Below are positions 44,526 through 52,966 of a stretch of DNA of 64,000 nucleotides, piece by piece. Position 1 is the stretch's first letter; each line of letters starts with the position of its first letter. Both the position numbers and the translations under genes were made by a program. The stretch covers positions 94,271 through 158,270 of the forward strand of contig DAIDKE010000002.1 in assembly GCA_027450165.1 (NCBI GenBank). The letters run 5' to 3'. The stretch is from Candidatus Saccharimonadota bacterium (GTDB lineage Bacteria > Patescibacteriota > Saccharimonadia > Saccharimonadales > Saccharimonadaceae). The notes below the pieces were generated by a model. That model saw only the letters and a program-made list of their open reading frames with translations. It did no database searches and was not told the origin of the DNA.

Positions 44526-44810
44526 ATGGTAGCAGCAAAAAAACCTGTTAAAAAAGCCTCGACGGCCAAAACTACGGCTAAAAAGCCGGTGCATCGCTCA
44601 AGTACCACTAAAAAATCACTCAAAGAGACCTGGCAGACATTACGCCTGACTCGCGACGATAGGCCCTTCCTGTCCTTTAGTATTACGCGTCAGACTATGA
44701 TTTGGGTAACTTTGATGCTAGTAATCATCGTTCTACAGGTCATTATCTTGATTCAAATGAGTACAACTAGCAGTATTATTGATCAGGTTGAGCAGTCCTT
44801 GAACTACTAA
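44526..44810 (+). CDS. Single-pass membrane protein, antiparallel between rpsJ and rplC
   Basis: 94 aa. A Lys/Ala/Thr/Ser-rich basic N-terminus (about 1-35) is followed by RLTRDDRPFLSFSITRQTMIW and one membrane helix (about 58-80). AAGGAG (44515-44520) sits 5 nt before the ATG; TATAGT (44504-44509) is the -10. No family recognised. Base composition matches resident genes. Confidence 0.72.
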   Translation: MVAAKKPVKKASTAKTTAKKPVHRSSTTKKSLKETWQTLRLTRDDRPFLSFSITRQTMIWVTLMLVIIVLQVIILIQMSTTSSIIDQVEQSLNY

Positions 44811-44827
44811 AACTTGTTTTTAATAAT

Positions 44828-44857
44828 AAAATAACCCCTGTAAATAGGGGTTATTTT
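44828..44857. terminator. Bidirectional terminator between the 94-aa gene and rpsJ
   Basis: AAAATAACCCCT and AGGGGTTATTTT form a symmetrical hairpin with T-runs on both strands, serving both convergent genes. Confidence 0.88.
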
Positions 44858-44873
44858 ATTTACCTAGGCCTTA

Positions 44874-45197
44874 TTACATACGGATTTCGGCGTCAACGCC
44901 AGCTGGCAGACTGAGGTTCTGCAGGCTGTCGATGGTCTTTGGTGTCGCACCGGTAATGTCGATTAAGCGCTTGTGGATGCGCATTTCAAAGGTTTCACCG
45001 CCCTTTTTGTAGACGTGTGGGCTTTTCACCACCGTAAAAGTACTGCGGCGAGTTGGCAGTGGCACCGGGCCGGCAATCTGCGCGCCAGTACGTAGGGCGG
45101 TGTCGATAATTTGTTTTGCTGATTGGTCAATCACTTTGTGATCGTAGGCTTTTAGACGGATACGAATCCGCAGACCTTGTTCTTTGGCATCTGCCAT
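44874..45197 (-). CDS. rpsJ: Ribosomal protein S10
   Basis: 107 aa. [42 protein letters not shown] and the [25 protein letters not shown] region. Also the antitermination factor NusE in other bacteria. Own promoter and terminator; AAGGAG 9 nt before the ATG. Confidence 0.98.
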   Translation of the reverse strand: MADAKEQGLRIRIRLKAYDHKVIDQSAKQIIDTALRTGAQIAGPVPLPTRRSTFTVVKSPHVYKKGGETFEMRIHKRLIDITGATPKTIDSLQNLSLPAGVDAEIRM

Positions 45198-45292
45198 GAG
45201 AATTACTCCTTGTGTGCTATATCGTAACCTCTGCTCGAATCTGCTAAAGTTCAGTCTGGCCGAGTTCTCGATATGATTAATATTACCTGGTT

Positions 45293-45320
45293 ATTATAAC
45301 AGATTTCGAACAGATGAAAA
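45293..45320 (-). promoter_or_regulatory. Promoter of rpsJ
   Basis: TTTTCA (45320-45315), 16-nt spacer, TATAAT (45298-45293); leader about 90 nt. Confidence 0.6.
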
Positions 45321-45362
45321 TACGTGAAGCTTAGGTTATTAAGTTATTTGGTTGATCCAAGC

Positions 45363-45391
45363 TTTACTTTTATGACTAAATATGATATAAT
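45363..45391 (+). promoter_or_regulatory. Promoter of the 79-aa cassette gene
   Basis: TTTACT (45363-45368), 17-nt spacer, TATAAT (45386-45391), leader about 27 nt. Confidence 0.72.
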
Positions 45392-45424
45392 CATGATTAT
45401 CAGTAGCCCACCTAGGGAGGAAGC

Positions 45425-45664
45425 ATGGAGATTCGTCCTGACTTCGGACCGATTGATGACGTGCTACTGGCGGCACTCATCATTCTGGTCAACTCGGACG
45501 TCGTCATTATTCATGCCGAGGTAACCGATGGCGCAGATGTTGCCGAGCGTTGCGTTGAGCGGCTGGCTAGTCCACCGATTGAGCAAGGCTGGAAAGTCCG
45601 GTATGCGCCGGAGATGAAGACCTTTATCGCCATCCCCTGGCGAACTGGTGTCCGTACTGTCTAG
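45425..45664 (+). CDS. Small hypothetical GC-rich gene
   Basis: 79 aa. GGGAGGA lies 3 nt before the ATG (with a trailing AGC). One moderately hydrophobic segment (VLLAALIILVNSDVVIIHAE) is followed by a polar half ending WRTGVRTV; it could be a small alpha/beta soluble protein rather than a membrane protein. No family recognised. Its terminator overlaps the 3' end of the convergent membrane gene. Confidence 0.62.
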   Translation: MEIRPDFGPIDDVLLAALIILVNSDVVIIHAEVTDGADVAERCVERLASPPIEQGWKVRYAPEMKTFIAIPWRTGVRTV

Positions 45665-45697
45665 CGACACGCGGGCCAGACTGGCCTTCCATTTTTA

Positions 45698-45749
45698 CCC
45701 CGTCAACCCGTCGAAGACCCTTCTTGGCCTCCGGGTCAGGCGGGGTTTT
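45698..45749 (+). terminator. Terminator of the 79-aa cassette gene, inside a neighbour's coding end
   Basis: Outer stem CCCCG (45698-45702) with CGGGG (45741-45745), inner ACCCG (45706-45710) with CGGGT (45732-45736), then TTTTC. The right arm and T-run overlap the last four codons and stop of the gene at 45736-46209. A separate GGCCA-GAC-TGGCC hairpin is at 45674-45686. Confidence 0.72.
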
Positions 45750-46209
45750 CGCATTTTAGACCGAAAACGATAGCGCCTACTGCTATCAGCCAGGTAACCG
45801 CCATAATCATGGAACTAAAGTCGTGATTATAGTTAACGAAGCTTAAGCCGTTAAATAGCGCCCCTATGGTAAATAATGCTACAACCGTACCGACGCTCGT
45901 CCATAACTTTGAACGATAGCGCCAGCCTCGCACGGCGATACTAATCGCACCAAGCACCAGTCCAATCGCCAGATATACATGGATTGTCATCGCCCAACCG
46001 CCGCGTCCAGCAAGCGACCACCCAAGGGCCTGGATTGCACCACTAAAGTAGTCGGTACTATTTACGCCAGGATGCGTGCTAGGCACACTTACAAACAGGT
46101 TAAGTGTCATGCCAGCCAAAAATTGTAGACCATAGCCAACTAACAAGCCGGACGCCATGCGTCGTATGCGTTTATTATCGTCAACCGATAGGCTCTTAAC
46201 CGCTACCAT
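45736..46209 (-). CDS. Four-helix membrane protein
   Basis: 157 aa with four hydrophobic segments (about 22-40, 65-90, 105-122, 132-150). No family recognised with confidence; the length and helix pattern resemble small uncharacterised membrane proteins. CATAAT lies nine bases before the ATG. Its last codons (AAC CCC GCC TGA) form part of the neighbouring cassette's terminator, so its 3' end may have been altered. Confidence 0.65.
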   Translation of the reverse strand: MVAVKSLSVDDNKRIRRMASGLLVGYGLQFLAGMTLNLFVSVPSTHPGVNSTDYFSGAIQALGWSLAGRGGWAMTIHVYLAIGLVLGAISIAVRGWRYRSKLWTSVGTVVALFTIGALFNGLSFVNYNHDFSSMIMAVTWLIAVGAIVFGLKCENPA

Positions 46210-46248
46210 TGTGCCTTAATTATGGGCCACTTAAATTAAATAGTAAAC

Positions 46249-46277
46249 AAAAAGACCCTCCGAAAAGGGTCTTTTTT
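46249..46277 (-). terminator. Terminator after tuf
   Basis: AAAAAGACCC and GGGTCTTTTTT around TCCGAAAA; 15 nt after the tuf stop; T-runs on both strands. Confidence 0.9.
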
Positions 46278-46291
46278 AGATGTTTACTAGA

Positions 46292-47473
46292 TTACTTTAG
46301 AATCTTAGTAACAACACCGGCACCAACAGTCTTGCCGCCTTCGCGGATAGCAAAGTTCAAACCTTGCTCCATAGCGATTGGGGCTAGAAGTTTAACGGTG
46401 AAGGTAATGGTGTCACCAGGGATGACAAGTTCCTTGCCAGCTGGTAGCTCAACCTCACCGGTAACATCGGTGGTACGGAAGTAGAATTGTGGTTTGTAAC
46501 CTTGTGCGAATGGAGTGTGGCGACCGCCTTCTTCCTTCTTCAAGATGTAAACCTCTGCTGTGAACTCAGTATGTGGAGTTAGTGAACCAGGTTTAACAAT
46601 AACCTGACCGCGCTCGATTTGCTCACGCTCAATACCGCGTAGCAATAGACCGGCGTTGTCACCAGCTTGACCTTGGTCAAGGCTCTTTTTGAAGGCCTCG
46701 ATACCAGTCACAACTGAAGTCTGGGTTGGGCGAATACCAACGATCTCAACAGCGTCGTTAATCTTAACGATACCCTGCTCAATACGACCGGTAGCAACAG
46801 TACCACGACCCTTGATTGAGAAAACGTCTTCGATTGGCATTAGGAATGGTTTGTCTAGTTCACGGACTGGGTCCGGGAAGTACTCGTCCATAGCTTTGAC
46901 TAGTTCCATGATTGCATCTTCTGATGCAGCGTCGCCATCTAGAGCCTTGGTAGCTGAACCCTTGATGATTGGAGCATCTTCGTCGTAGCCGTTCTTGGCT
47001 AGCAGTTCGCGGATGTCCATTTCAACTAGTTCAACCAACTCTGGGTCGGCTAGGTCCATCTTGTTCAAGAAAACAAGAATCTTAGGCACACCAACCTGGT
47101 GAGCAAGTAGAACGTGCTCGCGGGTTTGTGGCAATGGGCCGTCGTTAGCAGCAACCACTAGGATTGCGCCGTCGATTTGGGCAGCACCGGTAATCATGTT
47201 CTTGACGTAGTCGGCGTGACCAGGCATGTCAACGTGCGCGTAGTGACGCTTCTCTGACTCGTATTCCTGGTGTGAAGTAGCGATGGTAATACCACGTTGC
47301 TTCTCTTCAGGTGCGTTGTCAATTTGGTCGTAAGCTACCGGCTTGTTAACTTCGGTTGGTAGGCGCTTGGCGAGGACGGTGGTAATAGCAGCCGTAAGGG
47401 TTGTCTTACCGTGGTCAACGTGGCCCATTGTACCGACGTTAAAGTGCGGTTTGGTTCGATCGAAATTTGCCAT
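46292..47473 (-). CDS. tuf: Elongation factor Tu
   Basis: 393 aa. GHVDHGKT (G1), DMPGH (G3, usually DCPGH), NKMD (G4, usually NKCD) and GSATKAL (G5) are all functional forms. The whole chain contains no cysteine. It has its own promoter and leader, separate from fusA. Confidence 0.98.
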   Translation of the reverse strand: MANFDRTKPHFNVGTMGHVDHGKTTLTAAITTVLAKRLPTEVNKPVAYDQIDNAPEEKQRGITIATSHQEYESEKRHYAHVDMPGHADYVKNMITGAAQIDGAILVVAANDGPLPQTREHVLLAHQVGVPKILVFLNKMDLADPELVELVEMDIRELLAKNGYDEDAPIIKGSATKALDGDAASEDAIMELVKAMDEYFPDPVRELDKPFLMPIEDVFSIKGRGTVATGRIEQGIVKINDAVEIVGIRPTQTSVVTGIEAFKKSLDQGQAGDNAGLLLRGIEREQIERGQVIVKPGSLTPHTEFTAEVYILKKEEGGRHTPFAQGYKPQFYFRTTDVTGEVELPAGKELVIPGDTITFTVKLLAPIAMEQGLNFAIREGGKTVGAGVVTKILK

Positions 47474-47579
47474 GTTTGGTTATTTCTCCTTAGTTTATTA
47501 TTTAGCGTGATTGCTGTCGCTCGTTATGCCTGCCGATGCTTAACGCATACGAGCAATAGCCTCACGACGCATAAACCGA

Positions 47580-47608
47580 ATTATACAGATTTAAAGCAAG
47601 ATTGTAAA
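47580..47608 (-). promoter_or_regulatory. Promoter of tuf
   Basis: TTTACA (47608-47603), 17-nt spacer, TATAAT (47585-47580). The leader of about 100 nt carries a hairpin (GCTCGTATGC with GCATAACGAGC, about 47514-47555). AAGGAG precedes the ATG. Confidence 0.78.
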
Positions 47609-47621
47609 CAGTTAACTACTA

Positions 47622-47649
47622 AAAATACCCCGGATAAGCGGGGTATTTT
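47622..47649 (-). terminator. Terminator after fusA
   Basis: AAAATACCCC (47622-47631) and GGGGTATTTT (47640-47649), 12 nt after the fusA stop. Confidence 0.9.
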
Positions 47650-47661
47650 AGATAGCTGCTT

Positions 47662-49746
47662 TTACTTCGATCGCTTAGCGATGATGTCCTGAGCAACGTT
47701 AGGTGGAACTTCCTCGTAGTCGGCTAGCTCCATCGTTGAAGCGGCACGACCCTGGCTCATCGAACGAATATCGTTGGTGTAGCCGAAGAGGTTTGCTAGA
47801 GGCACGTGAGCCTTAATCAGCTTGGCGCCGCCCTGCAAATCTTCCATAGCGTCGATACGGCCACGGCGAGCGTTCAAGTCACCGATGATGTCACCCATGA
47901 AATCTTCAGGGGTGGTAACTTCAACCTGCATAACCGGCTCAAGCAGTACTGGGTTAGACTTAGGAATACCGGCCTTAACAGATAACACGGCAGCCAAGTT
48001 GAAGGCTAGCTCGCTGGAGTCAACATCGTGGTAGCTACCATCGTAAAGGGTCGCCTTGACACCAATCATTGGGTAACCGGCAATCACACCGCCATCAAGT
48101 GTATCTTTGATACCCTTTTGAACGGCTGCACGATATTCTTGCGGCACCACGCCACCCTTAATAGCATCAACAAACTCAAAGCCTTCGCCTGACTCGGTCG
48201 GTTCAAAGCGAACCCAAACGTCACCATATTGGCCACGACCACCAGATTGCTTGGCGTGCTTACCCTGGGCTTCAGCGGTACCGCGAATGGTTTCGCGGAA
48301 GGCCACTTGTGGCTCACCGACGTTGGCTTCAACGTTGTACTCGCGTTTCATACGGTCGACTAGGATTTCGAGGTGTAACTCACCCATACCTGACATAATT
48401 GTCTGGCCGGTTTCCTCGTCGGTGTGAATACGGAAAGTTGGGTCTTCTTCGGCTAGGCGCTGCAAGGCAATACCCATTTTTTCTTGGTCAGCCTTGGTCT
48501 TTGGCTCAACCGCGACCGATACTGGCGGTTCTGGGAATTCAATTGATTCAAGCATGATTGGGTGCGCCACGTCAGACAGGGTGTGACCGGTAAAGGTACC
48601 CTTAAGACCAACGACGGCGGCAATGTCGCCAGCACCTACAGCTTCAACATCTTCGCGCTTGTCGGCGAACATACGAACAATACGGCCAACACGCTCTTTT
48701 TCACCAGTGTTAGTGTTGATAACGTAGCTACCAGCGGTTAATTTACCACTGTAAACACGGATAAAGATCAAACGGCCAATGAATGGGTCGGCAGCAATTT
48801 TGAAGGCTAGAGCGGTTAGTGGCTCTGATTCGGCTGGGTGGCGTTGAATTTCTTCACCGTTTTTAGGGTTTTTGCCCCAAATGGCTTCAATATCAAGCGG
48901 GCTTGGTAGGTACTCGGTCATTAGGTCGAGCACTTTTTCAACAACCACACCGCGGCCGTCGCCACCAGTAACTAGGTAAAAGTCACCAGATAGCACACGC
49001 TTGCGCAAGGCAGCCTTTAGCTCATCGACAGTGATTGATTCTTCGCCTTTTTCAAGGTAGCGCTCAAATAGTTCATCGTCAGCTTCAACAGCAGCTTCGA
49101 CCAGCAGCGCGCGGGCGTTCTGAGCTTTTTCAAGCATATTAGCTGGAATTTCACCGGCGACCAACTCGTGGTCGGTGTAGTCACCATAGGTGTAGGCTTT
49201 CATGTCGACTAGGTCAACAATACCGTTGATGTCTTTTTCAAAGCCAATTGGCAAATGAATTGGCAAAGCGTTCTTGCTAAGACGGTGGTGAATTGAGTCA
49301 AGCGACTTGTAGAAATCGCCACCGATTTGGTTGATTTTGTTAATAAAACAGATACGAGGCACGCCGTACTTGTTGGCCTGGCGCCAAACAGTCTCACTCT
49401 GAGCCTCAACGCCCATCTTGCCGTCGAAGACCACTACAGCACCGTCAAGCACGCGCAAAGAACGCTCCACCTCAACTGTAAAGTCGATGTGGCCCGGGGT
49501 GTCGATGATGTTGATCTTGTGACCCTTCCAGAAAGCCGTTACGGCAGCAGAAGTAATGGTAATACCACGTTCACGCTCTTGCTCCATCCAGTCGGTCGTA
49601 GTTTCACCCTCGTGAACCTCACCGATTTTGTGCTTCAAACCGGTACGGTACAAAATAGCCTCGGTCGTGGTTGTCTTACCGGCGTCAATGTGCGCGATAA
49701 TACCAATGTTACGGTAGTCCTTTAGCGGGACGTTTGCCTGTGCCAT
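47662..49746 (-). CDS. fusA: Elongation factor G with altered G4 and G5 motifs
   Basis: 694 aa, full length with all five domains. G1 AHIDAGKT (18-25), switch I through [11 protein letters not shown], and G3 DTPGH (82-86) are intact. G4, normally NKMD, reads NKIN (136-139), so the guanine-specifying Asp is Asn. The G5 region, normally CGSAFKNKGVQ, reads [12 protein letters not shown]. Domain IV ([10 protein letters not shown]) and the C-terminal domain are normal. It drives ribosomal translocation and is the only EF-G in this window. GAGGATAT precedes the ATG. Confidence 0.96.
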   Translation of the reverse strand: MAQANVPLKDYRNIGIIAHIDAGKTTTTEAILYRTGLKHKIGEVHEGETTTDWMEQERERGITITSAAVTAFWKGHKINIIDTPGHIDFTVEVERSLRVLDGAVVVFDGKMGVEAQSETVWRQANKYGVPRICFINKINQIGGDFYKSLDSIHHRLSKNALPIHLPIGFEKDINGIVDLVDMKAYTYGDYTDHELVAGEIPANMLEKAQNARALLVEAAVEADDELFERYLEKGEESITVDELKAALRKRVLSGDFYLVTGGDGRGVVVEKVLDLMTEYLPSPLDIEAIWGKNPKNGEEIQRHPAESEPLTALAFKIAADPFIGRLIFIRVYSGKLTAGSYVINTNTGEKERVGRIVRMFADKREDVEAVGAGDIAAVVGLKGTFTGHTLSDVAHPIMLESIEFPEPPVSVAVEPKTKADQEKMGIALQRLAEEDPTFRIHTDEETGQTIMSGMGELHLEILVDRMKREYNVEANVGEPQVAFRETIRGTAEAQGKHAKQSGGRGQYGDVWVRFEPTESGEGFEFVDAIKGGVVPQEYRAAVQKGIKDTLDGGVIAGYPMIGVKATLYDGSYHDVDSSELAFNLAAVLSVKAGIPKSNPVLLEPVMQVEVTTPEDFMGDIIGDLNARRGRIDAMEDLQGGAKLIKAHVPLANLFGYTNDIRSMSQGRAASTMELADYEEVPPNVAQDIIAKRSK

Positions 49747-49832
49747 ATATCCTCAATTTCTTCTTTAATAATTATTTTTTGCCATAAAAAATAGCGCTTT
49801 AATGACATTATATCAGATGTAGCGCTAAATGC

Positions 49833-50780
49833 CTAGTCGCTAGTCATTAAGTCGCGTATAGGCGTGAAATCGGTTAGTGACTCCAATGTTATTAGCACAG
49901 CCTTGCCATCGTCGCTCCGCTGATGCGCGGAGTGTAATGTGCACGCTAAAATGAACTCGTAAGTTTGACTTTTCGGATCGTCGATAAAGTATAACCTTGG
50001 CTCAGTCACTAATACGTTACTAATTGTGGTGTCTAGCTTTACATCGGTCTGGTCGGCAAAATATAAAATACCTGACATCGACATACTATACGGTAACGTT
50101 TCGTCGAAGCCTATTGCATCTTCAGAGTAAACACTAGTGGCGGCGGCAATCTGCAGGGCGTTCGCACCTTCGGGCATTTCGTAAATAATTCTACCTAGGC
50201 GTTTGAGCGCCATAAGCTCGGCGTCAAGCAAGCGCTCATCCGGCGAGAAGCCAAACAAACTGTCATCAATCTGCTCTTTCAAATCAGGGCAGTTCAACTC
50301 TAAGACAGCCTCCGCTCGCTCCGACGACATCATCGTATCGATGTCAATGAAGACATTGTCCAGATGGGCGTACCACGGTATCGCAGTATACTGATCACCC
50401 TCTTTTGTTAGTTCAAGAAACAAGTAGACCAGTTCTGGCGCGGGGCCATGAACATCAAAGACAAAACCTTTGCAAACCATCTCGGACTGATCGACGGTTT
50501 TAGTCACAAAGCCTTCGTCTTCGCTATCGTGCTCAACAATACCACTAACCTTAACCCGTTCCTCAAAAATCGGCTCCCAAGCTTTATCTAGGGCGGCAAG
50601 AATCGCCCGCAGCTCTTCCGTGTCACTTTCGTCATCAGCATCGAGCCCCAAATCGGCAATCAGCTTATTATATTCTTTGGCGTCATCAGCCGCCTTTTTC
50701 AATATAGGGTCAAACGACGCCTGTTCAAGTTTAGCAAAGTATTCATCAACGCCGTGTGCTGTATCGGAAAATTGATCCAT
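49833..50780 (-). CDS. Hypothetical acidic protein
   Basis: 315 aa from the ATG at 50780, soluble, acidic, no family recognised. Mixed alpha/beta with LIADLGLDADDESDTEELRAI and a C-terminal ILACTLHSAHQRSDDGKAVLI segment. A start at 50828 overlapping the upstream gene is possible. I prefer 50780 because TTGTAA, 16 nt, CATACT ends seven bases before it, a leaderless arrangement. Confidence 0.62.
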   Translation of the reverse strand: MDQFSDTAHGVDEYFAKLEQASFDPILKKAADDAKEYNKLIADLGLDADDESDTEELRAILAALDKAWEPIFEERVKVSGIVEHDSEDEGFVTKTVDQSEMVCKGFVFDVHGPAPELVYLFLELTKEGDQYTAIPWYAHLDNVFIDIDTMMSSERAEAVLELNCPDLKEQIDDSLFGFSPDERLLDAELMALKRLGRIIYEMPEGANALQIAAATSVYSEDAIGFDETLPYSMSMSGILYFADQTDVKLDTTISNVLVTEPRLYFIDDPKSQTYEFILACTLHSAHQRSDDGKAVLITLESLTDFTPIRDLMTSD

Positions 50781-50787
50781 AAGCCCT

Positions 50788-50815
50788 AGTATGCGGATTG
50801 GTACGGTTTTTACAA
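50788..50815 (-). promoter_or_regulatory. Leaderless promoter of the acidic hypothetical gene
   Basis: TTGTAA (50815-50810), 16-nt spacer, CATACT (50793-50788), seven bases to the ATG at 50780. Confidence 0.6.
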
Positions 50816-50817
50816 GC

Positions 50818-51633
50818 TTAAGCGACATTCACTTCAGGTGTGGTGCGCGGTCGTCGATTCACTGGCAGGTCAACTCTTAACGACTTATGATTTTTGCTAT
50901 TAAACCGATCTTCATTCATAACCGCCGAAATGACTTCAGGCAACCTTGCCTCAATCTCAGTCCGATCTACTATATCCATCGGCGACAAGTCGGCTAAATC
51001 TATAAAACCGCGTTTGTATTGCTCGATAACGACTCTTACGAACTCTGCTCGACGCTCCTCTAGAGCTTCGGGATCATGATAAGTTCGGCGAGTTACCTTA
51101 TCGACCAGCATCACCTCACCGTTTGGCATTTTAATAACCGAGGCACGCTCAAGTTGCTCTTGAATGGTTATAGCCTGGCTTGCTACACGAAATATAAATT
51201 GATTTCGCCTAAATTCTCGAATCTTTTCGCGCATTACCTCTGGCTCAGGCACCGGCGGGTGTTCCGTTACTGCATGGATAAAGTTATGGAATTGGCGCGG
51301 TACCCAGAGCTTGTTGGTGGGTAGTTCACGAAACTCATGCGCTAGCTCGGGTTTAGCATGATTTGGGGATTCATAAAGAGCCGCGTACCAACTTAAGTGG
51401 TGTTCGTCAAAAAATGGCGCTTCCCAACGATAATCTGGGTCGACTTGCTGACGCATTAAGGCAATTAACGCGTCGTGGTCGACCACACCGTCGTGATTGG
51501 GTGTTTCTAACAAATACTCGCGCCGGAACACTTCTAGTCCGACGCGAGCTAATGTTTGTAAAATTGGCGACTTTTCAACCGGCGGCAGCTGTTCAAGCAA
51601 TTTGCTTGTCGAGCTTTCCGCCAGCTCAGTCAT
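50818..51633 (-). CDS. Hypothetical protein translated behind a 23-aa peptide
   Basis: 271 aa, soluble, helix-rich, no family recognised; contains PNGEVMLVDKVTRRTYHDPEALEERRAEFVRVV and an unstructured basic end (NRRPRTTPEVNVA). Its ATG overlaps the stop of the upstream short frame (TAATG), implying translational coupling. It sits between rpsG and fusA, genes that are normally adjacent. Confidence 0.65.
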   Translation of the reverse strand: MTELAESSTSKLLEQLPPVEKSPILQTLARVGLEVFRREYLLETPNHDGVVDHDALIALMRQQVDPDYRWEAPFFDEHHLSWYAALYESPNHAKPELAHEFRELPTNKLWVPRQFHNFIHAVTEHPPVPEPEVMREKIREFRRNQFIFRVASQAITIQEQLERASVIKMPNGEVMLVDKVTRRTYHDPEALEERRAEFVRVVIEQYKRGFIDLADLSPMDIVDRTEIEARLPEVISAVMNEDRFNSKNHKSLRVDLPVNRRPRTTPEVNVA

Positions 51634-51704
51634 TAGTCACAAATCCTTACAGCGACAGCAGTAATGACCGACTCGCTTTTGACGTTGATATGCGTTCTTT
51701 TCAT
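51633..51704 (-). CDS. 23-aa leader peptide coupled to the 271-aa gene
   Basis: ATG at 51704 with AGAGGG 10 nt upstream, beginning MKRTHINVKSESVITAV and ending ICD, then TAA sharing its last A with the next ATG. The frame fills the space between the promoter and the 271-aa gene exactly. It may be a coupling or attenuating peptide; it has no run of one amino acid to suggest classical attenuation. Confidence 0.5.
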   Translation of the reverse strand: MKRTHINVKSESVITAVAVRICD

Positions 51705-51728
51705 GTTTATTTTCCCTCTTTTAACTCT

Positions 51729-51757
51729 TTTATACATGAGCGTTTTAGGTTTGTAAA
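51729..51757 (-). promoter_or_regulatory. Promoter of the peptide/271-aa gene unit
   Basis: TTTACA (51757-51752), 17-nt spacer, TATAAA (51734-51729). Confidence 0.7.
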
Positions 51758-51773
51758 TAGTATTTTTTATAAC

Positions 51774-51802
51774 AAAAATACCCCGCTTTTGACGGGGTAT
51801 TT
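51774..51802 (-). terminator. Terminator after rpsG
   Basis: AAATACCCCG and CGGGGTATTT around CTTTTGA, followed by TTTTTGTT on the minus strand; ends the rpsL-rpsG transcript before the unknown genes. Confidence 0.88.
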
Positions 51803-51819
51803 CGTGATCTTGTAACAGA

Positions 51820-52299
51820 TTAGCCGCGGGCGAAGTGCGCGAAGGCGCGGTTGGCTTCGGCCATGCGGTGGGTGTCTTCCTTCTTCTTGAAGGCGGCACC
51901 GGCTTCGTTGTAAGCGTCAACAATCTCGAGCGCTAGGCGCTGTGAGTATGGCATACCGCTGCGGGCACGGGCCGCTTGGACCAGCCAAGTAAAGGCATAG
52001 TGCTGCTGACGGTGACCAGCTACTGGGAATGGAATCTGGTAGTTGGCGCCACCGACACGGCGAGACTTAACTTCGAAGTTTGGTGAAACATTGCGTAGGG
52101 CTTTTTCAAACACTTCAAGTGGGTTCTCGCTGTTCAATTTCTTGGCAGCGGCTTCAAGTGCGTCGTAAACAGCTTTTTCGGCAACGTGTTTTTTGCCGTC
52201 AAGCATTGATTTGTTGATCAAGCGCTGGACTAGAACGCTCTGGTATTTGCGGTCTGGGTTTAGGCGGCGTTGTAGGCTGACAGTAACTTTACGAGGCAT
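51820..52299 (-). CDS. rpsG: Ribosomal protein S7
   Basis: 159 aa. MPRKVTVSLQRRLNPDRKYQSVLVQRLINKSMLDGKK and RRVGGANYQIPFPV. In other bacteria it autoregulates the str operon. Confidence 0.98.
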   Translation of the reverse strand: MPRKVTVSLQRRLNPDRKYQSVLVQRLINKSMLDGKKHVAEKAVYDALEAAAKKLNSENPLEVFEKALRNVSPNFEVKSRRVGGANYQIPFPVAGHRQQHYAFTWLVQAARARSGMPYSQRLALEIVDAYNEAGAAFKKKEDTHRMAEANRAFAHFARG

Positions 52300-52301
52300 G
52301 A

Positions 52302-52715
52302 CTACTTACCTTCCTTCTTAGCACCGTATTTAGAACGGCCTTGTTTGCGCTTGGCAACACCCTGGAGGTCCAAGGCGCCGCGGACGATGTGGTAACGTAC
52401 ACCAGGAAGATCTGGTACGCGACCGCCACGTACTAGCACAACAGCGTGCTCTTGTAGGTTGTGACCTTCGCCACCAATGTAGGCCCAAACTTCTTGACCG
52501 TTCGTCAGGCGCACACGGGCAACCTTGCGAAGAGCCGAGTTAGGCTTTTTAGGTGTTTTGGTGGTTACCTTAATACAAACACCGCGTTTTAGTGGTGCGT
52601 CTTGGTCGTAGTAACGCGTTTTAAGCGTGTTTTGGATACGTCCAAGGGCTGGCGACTTACTCTTTTTAGGAGAAGTCTGGCGCGGCTTGTGAACCAATTG
52701 ATTAATAGTTGGCAT
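52302..52715 (-). CDS. rpsL: Ribosomal protein S12 with proline at the streptomycin-site lysine
   Basis: 137 aa, with about 13 extra residues near the N-terminus. [20 protein letters not shown] (the K42/K43 region of E. coli) is intact. [13 protein letters not shown] of E. coli reads [13 protein letters not shown], so P101 replaces the lysine at E. coli 87/88; D102, the beta-methylthiolation site, is kept. First gene of the str unit. Confidence 0.97.
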   Translation of the reverse strand: MPTINQLVHKPRQTSPKKSKSPALGRIQNTLKTRYYDQDAPLKRGVCIKVTTKTPKKPNSALRKVARVRLTNGQEVWAYIGGEGHNLQEHAVVLVRGGRVPDLPGVRYHIVRGALDLQGVAKRKQGRSKYGAKKEGK

Positions 52716-52864
52716 TAATAAAACTCCGTTGATTATTAACAGTGGTAAATAGTGATTTACCTAAATATGCTTGCTTCGGGTCAGCATTCCGTTGCAAGCT
52801 TTGCTTTGGCTCTAATGCGTCTTGTACACGTTTCACATTAGTCCTCGGCGGAAACTCGAGGCTT

Positions 52865-52893
52865 ATTATAGCAATTTATGACGCTAGTGTAAA
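52865..52893 (-). promoter_or_regulatory. Promoter of rpsL-rpsG
   Basis: TTTACA (52893-52888), 17-nt spacer, TATAAT (52870-52865). The leader of about 140 nt contains a GCTTGC/GCAAGC hairpin (about 52770-52800), a possible ribosomal-protein control site. Confidence 0.75.
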
Positions 52894-52966
52894 CCCTATA
52901 GCCCGGCTTAGGACATTTTTAGCTTAAGTGTTATGATTATTTTATACAAAATAAAAGGGATTAAAC

